Assembly: GCA_030740765.1 (NCBI GenBank)
Contig: JASLWR010000019.1
Location: 1-55,346 of the forward strand
Origin: Thermoplasmatota archaeon
Lineage (GTDB): Archaea; Thermoplasmatota; Penumbrarchaeia; JASLWR01
DNA length: 55,346 bases
Direction: 5' to 3'
Below are positions 35,165 to 44,260 of the stretch, piece after piece. A program made the position numbers and the translations under genes. Under the pieces are notes generated by a model. The model was not told the DNA's origin. It ran no database searches and saw nothing but the letters and a program-made list of their open reading frames with translations. Within the stretch, counting starts at the first letter, position 1; each line of letters opens with the position of its first letter.

Positions 35165-35416
35165 ATGAACGAGAGCAACATGGAAGCGAGGTGCCTGCTA
35201 TCGTTCCCGATGAGTGCGAAGAAGGGAGATGTGATTTGCCGGGCTCTTCTTGTGGAGGGGGAGAATCAGGTTCCCAAAACGGAAGTATCTCTTGTCCGGG
35301 AAGGGGCCAGGCTTCTCTTGGAGATCACAGCCGAAGACAGCTCCTCTCTGAGAGCATGTGTCAATTCTTATATGAACTGGATCTCTTCGCTTAATGCCCT
35401 TATAGAAACTCTGTGA
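35165..35416 (+). CDS. pcc1: KEOPS complex subunit Pcc1
   Basis: An 83-residue protein of the Pcc1/CTAG family, the dimerisation subunit of KEOPS, which makes t6A in tRNA with Kae1 and Bud32. The pattern of two beta strands (ARCLLSFPMS, RLLLEITAEDSSSLRACVNSYMNWI) with a final helix SSLNALIETL is that of the family, where the helix begins with a serine-rich turn. It starts 4 nt after rpoP. Assignment rests on this pattern and on position, since the sequence is poorly conserved in general. Confidence 0.85.
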   Translation: MNESNMEARCLLSFPMSAKKGDVICRALLVEGENQVPKTEVSLVREGARLLLEITAEDSSSLRACVNSYMNWISSLNALIETL

Positions 35417-35476
35417 CCAACAACGTAAGGACCCGATTTTCCAACTCTATGCTTTGCAACAAAGGGGGATAATATT

Positions 35477-35824
35477 TTGGATATACACCCGGAAACCGAA
35501 AAACAACTTGCCGAGTTCGAACATTTGAGAGCGCAATACCAGTCTATTGCCACCCATCTAATGCAGTTCAAACAGGTGTTCAGGGAGACCACGAGAGCCA
35601 TTGAAGAGATGGAGACTTTGAAATCGGATGCTAAGGTGTACAAGGAAGTTGGTTCTCTCTTGATAGAAGTGGATGACAAGACGAAACTGAAAGAGGAACT
35701 CAATGAGAAAAAGGAGACTATGGAAATCCGCCTCAAAGCGCTTCAATCACAGGAGACTGAGCTGAAGGAACACCTGACGAAAATGCAGGCGGACCTGGAA
35801 CTCGCCTTAAAAAAAGAGAATTGA
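35477..35824 (+). CDS. pfdB: prefoldin subunit beta
   Basis: A 115-residue coiled-coil subunit of the prefoldin chaperone, which hands unfolded proteins to the thermosome. Two long helices (about 5-48 and 70-112) flank the beta turn with VYKEVGSLLIEVDD, the usual prefoldin-beta motif. The start is TTG at 35477 with GGGGGAT 7 nt upstream; no ATG fits. The 60-nt gap after pcc1 is the longest in the operon. Its stop is followed by one base and then the DHH gene start. Confidence 0.93.
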   Translation: MDIHPETEKQLAEFEHLRAQYQSIATHLMQFKQVFRETTRAIEEMETLKSDAKVYKEVGSLLIEVDDKTKLKEELNEKKETMEIRLKALQSQETELKEHLTKMQADLELALKKEN

Positions 35825-35825
35825 T

Positions 35826-36803
35826 ATGTTTTCTACGGAGAATATAGTGAAATTTGATGGGATACTTACCCACCTTGCAGCGGATCGCAAGATATTCATT
35901 CTGCATCCACTGGCAGACGGGGATGCAATTGCCAGCGGGTTTGTTTTTTCAAACTTTTTCGGTGGTCGCTGTTTTATACCGGATTCAATGTCCTCAACCG
36001 GAAAGATGGTGTGCCGGTATTTGAAATACGAGCCGGAGCTCCTCACTTGTGAATCTCTCGCGGAAGCAGGTCGGGTATTTCTACTTGACTTTTCAACACC
36101 CAAAAGGATCGGTCCCTTGGCAGAATTCATCGAAGATCCGGTTATTATTGACCACCACAGCTCAAGCGCCGGGATCCAAACACCTCATTTATTTTCGTTC
36201 CCGGACCGGAGCTCCACTGCCGAGATCGCCTTTGAGATCATGGAACATACCGGGAAGGCCATGGATCCGTTATTGTTGAAAGCCGTTCTTCTTGGGATAC
36301 TTACCGATTCGGGTCATTTCCGTTATGCAAACGCCAGGACCATGGAGAACACGGGGAAAATTATGGAACTCCTGGGGACTAACCTCGAGGAGGTCATGGA
36401 CGCTCTCGAAAGCACAGAGAATCCGGGAAAGAACATTGCACGATTGAAGGCATCACAGAGGATGAGATACCACCGGGTGGCGGATTTCGTTATCGCCGAA
36501 AGCCATATTTCCTGTTTCGAGGGCAGTTGCTGCCGGGCGTTCCTTTTCGCAGGTGCGGATGTTGCCATCGTTGCTTCCGGTGAAAAGGGAGAATTCAGGT
36601 TAACCGGAAGGGCTAAGGAGAAACTTGTGAACTCGGGATTGGACCTGGGTCGCTTCTTTAGCTCCCTATCGGAAATACTGCCGGGTGAGGGCGGTGGGCA
36701 CGGGGGCGCAGCCAGTTTTAACGGTAGGGGTAATTACAGAAATGCGTTGAAAATGGCTGTTGGGCGAATGGAGGACGAGATGGCGAGGCTAGTGGAAAAG
36801 TGA
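35826..36803 (+). CDS. DHH-family phosphoesterase
   Basis: A 325-residue protein with the DHH/DHHA1 fold, related to RecJ-like and NrnA-like hydrolases and probably acting on short RNA or a dinucleotide. Motifs are LADGDAIASG (about 29-38; in place of the common HxDxDxxxS), LDFSTP, IIDHHSS (about 106-112), and DHHA1 GEGGGHGGAA (about 286-295). Metal-binding aspartates are present. The first motif is HPLADGDA, which keeps the His. It begins two bases after the prefoldin stop, so is translationally linked. Association with the prefoldin/rpoP cluster is seen in other archaea. The substrate is not known from sequence. Confidence 0.88.
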   Translation: MFSTENIVKFDGILTHLAADRKIFILHPLADGDAIASGFVFSNFFGGRCFIPDSMSSTGKMVCRYLKYEPELLTCESLAEAGRVFLLDFSTPKRIGPLAEFIEDPVIIDHHSSSAGIQTPHLFSFPDRSSTAEIAFEIMEHTGKAMDPLLLKAVLLGILTDSGHFRYANARTMENTGKIMELLGTNLEEVMDALESTENPGKNIARLKASQRMRYHRVADFVIAESHISCFEGSCCRAFLFAGADVAIVASGEKGEFRLTGRAKEKLVNSGLDLGRFFSSLSEILPGEGGGHGGAASFNGRGNYRNALKMAVGRMEDEMARLVEK

Positions 36804-36824
36804 ATATCAATTATTTGTATCATC

Positions 36825-37928
36825 TTAATTATCTACTCTTTCAGTTCCAACAACCACCTTTTTGTTTCTCTTATAGGATATTACAAAAAAAAGCGTAATC
36901 AGCCCTACGAACACGACAAAAATTATGAACTGAACCGGCGTGCTGACGTATTTTTTTATTGTACCCACCATAATAGCGATGGCGAGACAACCGGTAAAGG
37001 CACCCACCGCCACTGACAATAATACTTTCCATGGTCTCAAACCCATGAGCCTCCCCACGATGGAAGCTGTCAGGCCCCCGCTGCCCTGAAAGGGTATCAT
37101 GACAAGGAAAATTATGAAAACTGCGGCAATATTTCTAAGCCGGGGATATTTTTCCAGCATGAAGCGGGACTTCCCCTCTATTGCATTGATCAATCGGCCT
37201 GGTTTCTTCCATCTCTTCATCAGGTCGATGTTATACACGATCAACCATGAAAGTAGGCAATCCATTATGGCAAGGTTTACGGCTATCAGGTACTGCCCGT
37301 AGCCGTGGAAGGAAGGCGCGGTGCTAATTAGCACGGTCTTGTCGCCGGTTACAAATGGGATCATATACAGGCCGCTGGACGCAAGGAGACGCCCTGCCAT
37401 GGATTTTGGCAGACTGGCGTAATATATCATGAATACTGCGAATGCCGATAAAAAAGGTCCGAAAAAGTTTAGAAGTACCTGAAGATATTCCCATCGGTTC
37501 CCCGCCCTGTCGGCAACAATCTTGCGGTCAACCACTTTCTCCACAGCTTTTGGGGGTTCGATTATGATCTTTTTCCCGGTGACGGCAGTTTTTTTAACAA
37601 CTTCTTTACCTATCTGAGCTGATATTAAAACAGCATCCTTCCCGATCTCGGCGGTTTTAACGACGGCGTCCTTCCCTATCTCAGCTGTCTTAACAACGGC
37701 GTCCTTCCCTATCTCAGCTGTCTTAACGACGACATCCTTCCCTATTTCAGCGGTTTTTATAACCACATCCTTCGATCTTTCCTTCATGGTTCCCAGTGCA
37801 TACCCTGTATGAACGGGGAAATCAATTATCGTTTCAGCAACTGATCTTCTGACATATCTCCCCTTCCCCGCCTTAGCTCTGTTGTCGTTTTTCTCCTGTT
37901 CCATTTCCATCATCCCGGAAAAAAACAA
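36825..37928 (-). CDS. membrane protein with N-terminal 11-residue repeats; Sm_multidrug_ex-like
   Basis: A 367-residue protein. Residues 52-117 form six 11-residue repeats with consensus GKDAVVKTAEI, followed by a basic IIIEPPKAV stretch. The spacing and KT..I pattern recall the 11/3 amphipathic helices of synucleins and related lipid-binding proteins. The membrane part (about 150-355) has about five hydrophobic segments with VMIPFQGSGGLTASIVGRLMG, resembling the small multidrug-export family (Sm_multidrug_ex). The exact start is unclear: ATGs at 37928, 37913, 37910 and 37904 compete and none has a good ribosome site. It is convergent with the DHH gene. A membrane-shaping or membrane-surface sensing N-terminus is inference. 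Confidence 0.72.
   Translation of the reverse strand: MFFSGMMEMEQEKNDNRAKAGKGRYVRRSVAETIIDFPVHTGYALGTMKERSKDVVIKTAEIGKDVVVKTAEIGKDAVVKTAEIGKDAVVKTAEIGKDAVLISAQIGKEVVKKTAVTGKKIIIEPPKAVEKVVDRKIVADRAGNRWEYLQVLLNFFGPFLSAFAVFMIYYASLPKSMAGRLLASSGLYMIPFVTGDKTVLISTAPSFHGYGQYLIAVNLAIMDCLLSWLIVYNIDLMKRWKKPGRLINAIEGKSRFMLEKYPRLRNIAAVFIIFLVMIPFQGSGGLTASIVGRLMGLRPWKVLLSVAVGAFTGCLAIAIMVGTIKKYVSTPVQFIIFVVFVGLITLFFVISYKRNKKVVVGTERVDN
37578..37775 (-). repeat. in-frame 33-bp tandem repeat (11-residue units)
   Basis: Six 33-bp units inside the membrane-protein gene; the middle four are nearly identical at DNA level. They encode (G/S)KD(A/V)VVKTAEI, with the last two units diverged (GKDAVLISAQI, GKEVVKKTAVT). 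The high DNA identity suggests recent expansion. Confidence 0.9.
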
Positions 37929-37958
37929 TTAAAATCACATGATGAATCGAGATATGCA

Positions 37959-39200
37959 TTAGGTATTGACCCTGTAACGTAGTATCCCGGCCACTCCACC
38001 AAATGCCCTCATGAGCATGTCCCCCTCTTCGCTGGCAGAGGATATCATCTCCACCTCGGTTCCCATACTCTCTGCCATTGCATTCATATCCTCAACAAGG
38101 TCCCTCTTTTCGGAGATGATCATATTGTCGCCGCATTCCGGACATTTCTTTTCCAGTTCAATGTCTTTATCGATAATCATATCGATAGTGGTCCCATCCG
38201 TCTCGCATGTACAGTTCACTATGTCCTTTCGTATCCCCTCGCTTATCAGAAGGGTATTGAGCGCGCCAACGAGTATTGCGTTTCTCACGGAATCGATACC
38301 GTAAGTGGATAATCCGCCGTGATCCTTTCGTATCTCCTTGAAAAAATTCTCCATTAGTCGTTTTTCTCTGAATAGTTCGATCTTCTCTATGGTCTTGGCG
38401 GCATTCCCGGCCAGTTCCTTTAAACCGAAATCGTTGGTATAACCAGTATCAAAGGTGTCGATAACTTTTTTTCGTAATTCGTGGTGTATGAAATCCTTGC
38501 TGATAAAATAATTCTTCGTTGAGCCCGGACCGCCCACCAGAATGCCCTTCAGACCATCCAGTTCCCCGAAAGCCTGGTCGACACGTTCGCCCACCTTCTT
38601 GAAAAAGTCGTGAGCAGCGATCTCGATCAACCGCTCGAATCTCTGGGCGGACTGCCCGCCCTTCCCGTGTTTGCTGGGCACTCTCGAGGGAAGGTTGTGT
38701 ATGCATTCGATCTGTTTTCCGCTTATGAGACCGATAGTGGCCTCGCTGCGGTCAATAACTATAAGGCCGTAAAGGTCCTCGCTTGCCAGCATGTCCTCCA
38801 GTTGATCAAGGTAGAAGTCGCTGTCGCAGCGGTAAAGAAATGTGGTGATGGGAAGCGGGGGCTCAATGTAGTGATGGGTCATGTGGGTCTGGTTTGCTCC
38901 CACGTCGTGATGACCCACGAAGAAAACCAGGCCGTTCTCCGGAACCTCCTTCCACATCTTGAGCCTGCTCAAGATGGATTCGATGGCGCCCGTCACATTC
39001 TTTTTCGTGGATTTCGATTTGATATTGGATGATTCCGAGAACTCGTTTCGAAGATAAGAACTCACGTCGTCGATTCTCTTGGTGGGTGGGATATACAATG
39101 AGATCAGCTGGGTTCCCCGACCCTTGAACTTCTTGATCTCTTCGAGAAACAGCTTGAGGTGGTATTTTTCCTTTGCTGTCAGCCTTTTCAGTTTTGACAT
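37959..39200 (-). CDS. prf1: peptide chain release factor aRF1
   Basis: Recognises all three stop codons and triggers peptide release. At 413 residues it is typical of archaea. It has the NIKS codon-recognition motif (SSNIKSKST, about 58-61), the second recognition motif YRCDSDF (Y-x-C-x-x-x-F), and the GGQ catalytic motif (GKGGQSAQRF, about 182-184). The C-terminal domain has a CTCETDG...CPEC mini-zinc region. The ATG at 39200 is preferred, with GGTGA 5 nt upstream; a GTG nine bases earlier is an alternative. It stands 30 nt after the convergent cluster's membrane protein in the same orientation. Confidence 0.96.
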   Translation of the reverse strand: MSKLKRLTAKEKYHLKLFLEEIKKFKGRGTQLISLYIPPTKRIDDVSSYLRNEFSESSNIKSKSTKKNVTGAIESILSRLKMWKEVPENGLVFFVGHHDVGANQTHMTHHYIEPPLPITTFLYRCDSDFYLDQLEDMLASEDLYGLIVIDRSEATIGLISGKQIECIHNLPSRVPSKHGKGGQSAQRFERLIEIAAHDFFKKVGERVDQAFGELDGLKGILVGGPGSTKNYFISKDFIHHELRKKVIDTFDTGYTNDFGLKELAGNAAKTIEKIELFREKRLMENFFKEIRKDHGGLSTYGIDSVRNAILVGALNTLLISEGIRKDIVNCTCETDGTTIDMIIDKDIELEKKCPECGDNMIISEKRDLVEDMNAMAESMGTEVEMISSASEEGDMLMRAFGGVAGILRYRVNT

Positions 39201-39316
39201 CACTTTCACCGAATTGCGACCAGTTCTCCTAATCGGAAGAATGATATTAACATTTTATCGTTGGATATTGATAAATGGGTGACTATGGAAATCCGGTATG
39301 ACTGTTAAAATAAAGA

Positions 39317-39347
39317 GGGGCGGCGACCCCCAGGCAAACGCCGCCCC
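39317..39347 (-). terminator. GC-rich hairpin terminator
   Basis: Perfect 9-bp stem GGGGCGGCG/CGCCGCCCC with a 13-nt loop; on the minus strand it is followed by TCTTTATTTT. It lies about 105 nt past the stop of the 1035-residue surface-protein gene and upstream of prf1, so it would insulate the two units. Confidence 0.65.
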
Positions 39348-39385
39348 GATACAAAAACGATAATAAAAGTATTTAGGAATCTTAA

Positions 39386-39421
39386 GGAAGGCTTGCCTTC
39401 CAGGTCGGTGAGCGCCGACCT
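39386..39421. repeat. two back-to-back hairpins
   Basis: GGAAGGC-tt-GCCTTCC (39386-39401) is directly followed by AGGTCGG-tgagcg-CCGACCT (39402-39421), flanked by TTAA on both sides. They lie between the surface-protein stop and the terminator at 39317. They may aid termination or RNA stability; shape is the only evidence. Confidence 0.55.
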
Positions 39422-39453
39422 TAATTAATGTTTTCTTCCGGTAGAACCCATAA

Positions 39454-42400
39454 TCAATCGCCCCGATCAGAATCGGTTTCTTCTTCAAGCTTCACACTAA
39501 GATCCATAGACGGCTTTACCCTTCCTCTCTCATCGACATCCTCTTCCGATTTGGAGATTATTTCCTCCTCGTCAAGCCCTTCCGTATTAGTTGGAATATT
39601 TCGTTTCCGTTTTTTCATTATCAAAATGTTAATAAAACCAAACACGAGAGCAATAAAGATGACGATGAGGATCATTGTCCATGTGGAAATACCCATTTCC
39701 TTACCTGAATCCTCATCGTCTGAAAAGGGATTATCATCTACGACAATATTAAACGAGGTATTCTCATCATATCCCTCGTTCCCTTCTGCATCGCGCACGA
39801 CAAGGGCCACATTATAAACGCCTGTTTTGTCGAAAATATGACTTACTTCTTCACCATACAGTTCAAAGGTTCCATAAGTGGATTTGATTTTCCATGTCCA
39901 GTTTACTATGACATCGTTATCAGTACTTTGTGTGGCATCAAAATGGACCTTTCCTCCTTCATATGTCTCATATCTATTGGCTGAGCCAAAGGGAGTCGGT
40001 AATGTCAAATCTGTTATAAGGACTACAATAGAGTCTGTTGCCGTATTTCCATCTATATCTATAACCGTCAATTCAATCGAATAGTTACCTATATTATTGA
40101 AAGTGAAATTGTCAACCATCCTTGTAAGGATTCGAGTTTTATTTTCGTATGTAAGTGTCCATCTATAGTCAGTTATACGGGCTTTATCCGAAGAAAGAGA
40201 AGCATTTAGGATAATTTTGGTACCTATTTCCGCACTTTTATTCTCACCTGCATTGGCTATAAGCGGCCGAATAAAATTTACAGTGACCTGCAGATTATCT
40301 GTGTTCCAGCTTCCTGCTGCATCGGAAACTTTCAATGTGACATCATATGTTCCTTGCATATCGAAAGTGAAGGACACCTCTTTACCGTATATCTCCAGCT
40401 CAGTATCGTTATAGACGAAAGTCCATGTGTAATTTTCTATTCCAACATTGTCAATAGAAAGGGAACCGTTGAACGTGAAACTTTCGTACTGGTCTATAAC
40501 TCCATCATCACCCGCATGTGCTTTGGGCGGCTCAATATCACGAACGTTTGAAATGAGTTTGTTGGTCTGATTCCAATTGTTAAAAATATCTAAGGCATAG
40601 AAATAGTATTCAATGTCTCTTGCATCAGTTGACGGAATGATGATAATAGACCATGAAGTACCGGTGTTGTTGGTTACTGGTAAGTTAGAATCCTCTCCAT
40701 TTTTAGTATATATAACAAAATTTACTTTCTCCACAGCGATGTTATCTGTTATGTTTATTGAGAAATACGCAGGATATCCCGGTTTCAATTCACTGTGCCA
40801 GTAAGTTCCGAATTCGGGACCATCATTATCCCTGACTTTGACATTCTTTTCGGAACTTCTATAATAAAGGTTGGAGCTATCCTTGATATGGATTGTATAA
40901 AACAAATCCAACGAATTCTGATTGAGAATTATGGTGCCAACCCAAAAGTTACCCGACTCTTTGAGTGAAATATTGTTTTCCAAATCTCCATGGTTCCAGT
41001 TTATGTAAACCGAGGCAACTTGGATGTTATCATAAGCAGTGATTTTGAACTCGAAAAAATCGCCGGTTGTTGCTTTGTCCAAACTGTCGTCGCTCTCCAG
41101 CATAGGATTATCATTGTCGTAAACAGTCACTATATTCAAACTATTGACGTAGGTATTGCCCGCACTATCATTTACCTGGATATTATAAGTCAGATCGCCT
41201 ATACTGTCATCCAATGCTATCGTACAGCTCCAGGTGCCATCACCGTTGTTGTCAAATCCGATGTTTTTACTAAACTTTCCATGATTCCAACTGACATTAA
41301 CGCTGTCGACCATGTTATTGTCTGAAGCCGTAATTTCGAATATGAACGGATCATCCGTAGTGCCATTGTTAGGTGTTTCATCTTCGACTAGAATCGGTGG
41401 CTCGTTGTCGATTATCGCGTATTTCAGATAAGCAGTGGTACCAACATAATAACTGATATGTGGTTTGTCATTGGTATCCAATACAATAGAGGTGGAGCTG
41501 GAATTACCGGAGGGGGCTACTATCTCGCTTTGCCATTGAACTCCATTAAAATAAGAATATTTTACATTCCCCTTTCCACCGATGGCCTCATAATGACTGA
41601 TATGCGGATTGTTATTAATGTCCAGGAAAATAGAAGTGGACCTACCAACATCTCCAAGAAAATCCACTGTCCAAATATCCCAGAAATTCCCATTAAAGTA
41701 TGCATGTTTTAGATTTTGCTGCGAATTATAGTAATAAGAGATGTGAGGATGGTTATTTATATCCAAGGCAATGGAGCAATATGTGCCTACGGAACCCCCC
41801 GAATCAACTGTTTCATTAATCCAATGGACTCCGTCACTAAATGCATATTTCAGATCATTATTTGTTACATCATAATAACTGATATGTGGTAGGTCATTGG
41901 AATCCAAAGCAAGTGAGGAATATTTACCTACGTCACCTTGCCAATCCACAGTTTCAATATACCATTGAACACCATCACTATAGGCATATTTCAAATCTCC
42001 ATTGTAAGAGTCAAAGTAACTGATGTGAGGGAGGTTATTGGAGTCCAAAGCGAGAGATGTCCACATACCAACATCTCCTTGAGAATCTACAATCTCATAA
42101 TGCCATTGAACTCCGTCAAAGTATGTATATTTCAGATCATTACTGCCACTAATGAAATAACTGATATGAGGATGGTTATTTGAGTCCAAAGCAAGCGATG
42201 TATAAAAACCACTCCCAAATTGCCCATCTGCAATCAGATCATGCCACAGTAGTCCATCGTAATAAGAATATTTCAAGTAAACATTGGAAAAATCATAATA
42301 GCTGATGTGCGGATTGTTATTGGTGTCCAAAGCTATGGAATTATAATTCCCTACTATTCCTTTTGAGTCAACAATTTGAGTATGCCAGTTGTTTCCCCTT

Positions 42401-42561
42401 GTGGCACTAGAAGAAGGATTTTCGTCTTCTATCGAACTAATGCTGACAACATCTCCCTCAGAAACAGTGTCATAATTCCAAACGAGAATGGGTCCATTGC
42501 AGATATTGAACAAGAAGAAGCCAACCAAGGTAATTACTACAAGAAACTTTGTTCTTTTCAT
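39454..42561 (-). CDS. seven-repeat propeller/PKD surface protein
   Basis: A 1035-residue type I membrane protein. It has a signal peptide (about 4-24); then seven repeats of about 46 residues, each with S(L/I)ALD.NN.PHISYY...LKY.Y.DG..W (about 70-390), almost certainly a seven-bladed beta-propeller. Three Ig-like repeats (ITASDNNMVDSVNVSWNHG and relatives) and three PKD-like domains (FTFDMQGTYDVTLKVSDAAG, FNNIGNYSIELTVID, FDKTGVYNVALVVRDAEG) follow, then a membrane helix (about 975-997) and an acidic tail. GGAGG lies 7 nt upstream of the start. The gene is alone and ends in paired hairpins and a terminator. A role in adhesion or the cell envelope is inferred. Confidence 0.87.
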   Translation of the reverse strand: MKRTKFLVVITLVGFFLFNICNGPILVWNYDTVSEGDVVSISSIEDENPSSSATRGNNWHTQIVDSKGIVGNYNSIALDTNNNPHISYYDFSNVYLKYSYYDGLLWHDLIADGQFGSGFYTSLALDSNNHPHISYFISGSNDLKYTYFDGVQWHYEIVDSQGDVGMWTSLALDSNNLPHISYFDSYNGDLKYAYSDGVQWYIETVDWQGDVGKYSSLALDSNDLPHISYYDVTNNDLKYAFSDGVHWINETVDSGGSVGTYCSIALDINNHPHISYYYNSQQNLKHAYFNGNFWDIWTVDFLGDVGRSTSIFLDINNNPHISHYEAIGGKGNVKYSYFNGVQWQSEIVAPSGNSSSTSIVLDTNDKPHISYYVGTTAYLKYAIIDNEPPILVEDETPNNGTTDDPFIFEITASDNNMVDSVNVSWNHGKFSKNIGFDNNGDGTWSCTIALDDSIGDLTYNIQVNDSAGNTYVNSLNIVTVYDNDNPMLESDDSLDKATTGDFFEFKITAYDNIQVASVYINWNHGDLENNISLKESGNFWVGTIILNQNSLDLFYTIHIKDSSNLYYRSSEKNVKVRDNDGPEFGTYWHSELKPGYPAYFSINITDNIAVEKVNFVIYTKNGEDSNLPVTNNTGTSWSIIIIPSTDARDIEYYFYALDIFNNWNQTNKLISNVRDIEPPKAHAGDDGVIDQYESFTFNGSLSIDNVGIENYTWTFVYNDTELEIYGKEVSFTFDMQGTYDVTLKVSDAAGSWNTDNLQVTVNFIRPLIANAGENKSAEIGTKIILNASLSSDKARITDYRWTLTYENKTRILTRMVDNFTFNNIGNYSIELTVIDIDGNTATDSIVVLITDLTLPTPFGSANRYETYEGGKVHFDATQSTDNDVIVNWTWKIKSTYGTFELYGEEVSHIFDKTGVYNVALVVRDAEGNEGYDENTSFNIVVDDNPFSDDEDSGKEMGISTWTMILIVIFIALVFGFINILIMKKRKRNIPTNTEGLDEEEIISKSEEDVDERGRVKPSMDLSVKLEEETDSDRGD

Positions 42562-42895
42562 CTGGTTCCTCCGTTATTGGATTATCACTTTACTATATAA
42601 TCTCCATTATTTAACCTTTACCGCTCTCTTGCCGTTACTGTGACAGGGCAACCTCCCACAGTATAACCATGGTACCAGCCCGAATGCAGTATCCTTTGGG
42701 CCCTGGACGAATTGTAGCGCCGAAAAATTAAGCCTGTTGAATTCTTTCCCTTAGTGAAAGTCATAAAACGGAGGTGTAGGATATGAATCGATTAGCGAAA
42801 GCTAAACCCAGTTTCGGTGGATTCAGTGAAATGTTCAGACCGTTTGTAGATAACAAAAAAAATAGAAAATCCTTTAATATCTACAATGAGTTGTT
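42562..42895. other. intergenic region between divergent surface-protein genes
   Basis: It holds the divergent promoters of the genes at 42561 (minus) and 42896 (plus). An ACTGTG/CACAGT inverted pair lies around 42634-42660 and a CCATGG-centred palindrome near 42668. A short plus-strand reading frame at 42783-42935 is listed separately. Nothing else is recognised. Confidence 0.35.
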
Positions 42896-42935
42896 ATGTC
42901 GATGCCATTCCCGAGTAAATACCGACGGGCCCTGA
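42783..42935 (+). CDS. possible small protein (50 residues)
   Basis: An ATG with a good ribosome site (GGAGGTG, 8 nt upstream) opens a 50-codon frame beginning MNRLAKAKPSFGGFSEMFRP and ending TDGP inside the next gene, which starts at 42896 in another frame. It is basic, with no membrane segment. The strong ribosome site is the main argument; codon use and length do not decide. It could instead be part of a leader that couples translation to the next gene. Confidence 0.3.
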   Translation: MNRLAKAKPSFGGFSEMFRPFVDNKKNRKSFNIYNELLCRCHSRVNTDGP

Positions 42936-44260
42936 TATTTTCAGTTATTGGGACCAGTGTTATAGTCATAATAATCTTGATAATGGGCCAGATGTTCAAC
43001 CCCACCGGCTATGATTCGAGGCCGTGGTCGGACGAGGACCTCGGCCCCCCTCCATTGAACGTAACTTGGGGTGATGTGGTGGCCCTGAATATTGAAGGTT
43101 ACGAGCCCAGTATCTCATCGGATTCCAAAGGAGCCATGTACATCACGGGCCACAAGAACCTCGACGAGAGAGATACCTGGGATTACCTGGCGTCATGGTT
43201 CGTCATGAGCAAAGACAACGGGAAAACTTGGTATCCTCCAACAGACCCCTTTCCCAGAGGGGCTATATGGCAGACATATCTGGGCGATGAAGGGGATATT
43301 GCCGTGGATGCCAACGATAACGTTTATTACGTGGATACCTACCTTCTCGACAATCATATCCACGTTTGGGCGGACCAGGGACAGTATCAATATTCCGTCC
43401 GCATCCAGAAGACCACGGGACTGGATGACCGCCCCTGGATTACAGCGCAGGGGAACAATATTGTTCATTATCTAGGCAACAACGGTGTGGAGGTGAACGG
43501 CGGTCGATACTGGTATTACCGCTCAACTAACGGGGCACGAACCTTTACGGCGGGAGAATCCGTTCCCGGCAACGGCTGGGGTCATTTGGATGCAGAGAGG
43601 AACGGAGACCACGTATACATAATCTCGGAGAGCAAAATCGGAGGGGATGCTGATATTCGGGTATACATCAGCGACGATCAAGGCGCCACCTGGGATTTCA
43701 ACAACCCCGTCGTTGTGGGACACCGGGATGGGCCGGGCCGTCAGTACCCCATTATAACGGTTGGAGCCAATGGTGACGTTTGGTGCTTGTGGAACGACGC
43801 CACGGACGGGGTTGATGAGGGAACCCGGGTCTTCGTTGGAAGGAGCACCGATTACGGCCGAACTTGGGATACGTGGAACATAACGCCATTCAAGGGTTTT
43901 CTGGACTACCCTACAATCAACGCAGGCCCGGACGGTTCCATTGCTGTGTCTTTTTACGCCACCAAGGACCTGCCGGTTTCCGACGATAGCGAATGGTACA
44001 TATACGGTGCGCTGGCACTGAACGCCGGAAGCGGTAATCTATCATTGAACTTCTCGATAGCGGACCCAACCCCCGTTTATGTAGGCGCCAATCTTCACGC
44101 GCTCCATGATTTTTACGAGATCGTCATCACGCCTGATATGGCCCTGAACCTGGCCTACCAGTATTATGTCGGACCGGGAAACGGGGATAGCATGCTCTAT
44201 TTCGTTAGAGGCATAGTCGAGGAGCCATCTTTGGGAGCTGAACTAATTGACGGCGGATAA
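42896..44260 (+). CDS. membrane-anchored BNR/Asp-box propeller protein
   Basis: A 454-residue protein with an N-terminal membrane anchor (about 11-31) and a sialidase-like beta-propeller outside. Four Asp-box motifs are present: SKDNGKTW, STNGARTF, SDDQGATW and STDYGRTW. The catalytic Arg triad and Tyr/Glu of true sialidases cannot be confirmed, so an enzymatic role is doubtful; carbohydrate or protein binding is possible. The ATG has no strong ribosome site, although a small upstream frame with one overlaps it. Its end overlaps the next gene's TTG start by 14 nt, so the two form an operon. Confidence 0.8.
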   Translation: MSMPFPSKYRRALIFSVIGTSVIVIIILIMGQMFNPTGYDSRPWSDEDLGPPPLNVTWGDVVALNIEGYEPSISSDSKGAMYITGHKNLDERDTWDYLASWFVMSKDNGKTWYPPTDPFPRGAIWQTYLGDEGDIAVDANDNVYYVDTYLLDNHIHVWADQGQYQYSVRIQKTTGLDDRPWITAQGNNIVHYLGNNGVEVNGGRYWYYRSTNGARTFTAGESVPGNGWGHLDAERNGDHVYIISESKIGGDADIRVYISDDQGATWDFNNPVVVGHRDGPGRQYPIITVGANGDVWCLWNDATDGVDEGTRVFVGRSTDYGRTWDTWNITPFKGFLDYPTINAGPDGSIAVSFYATKDLPVSDDSEWYIYGALALNAGSGNLSLNFSIADPTPVYVGANLHALHDFYEIVITPDMALNLAYQYYVGPGNGDSMLYFVRGIVEEPSLGAELIDGG

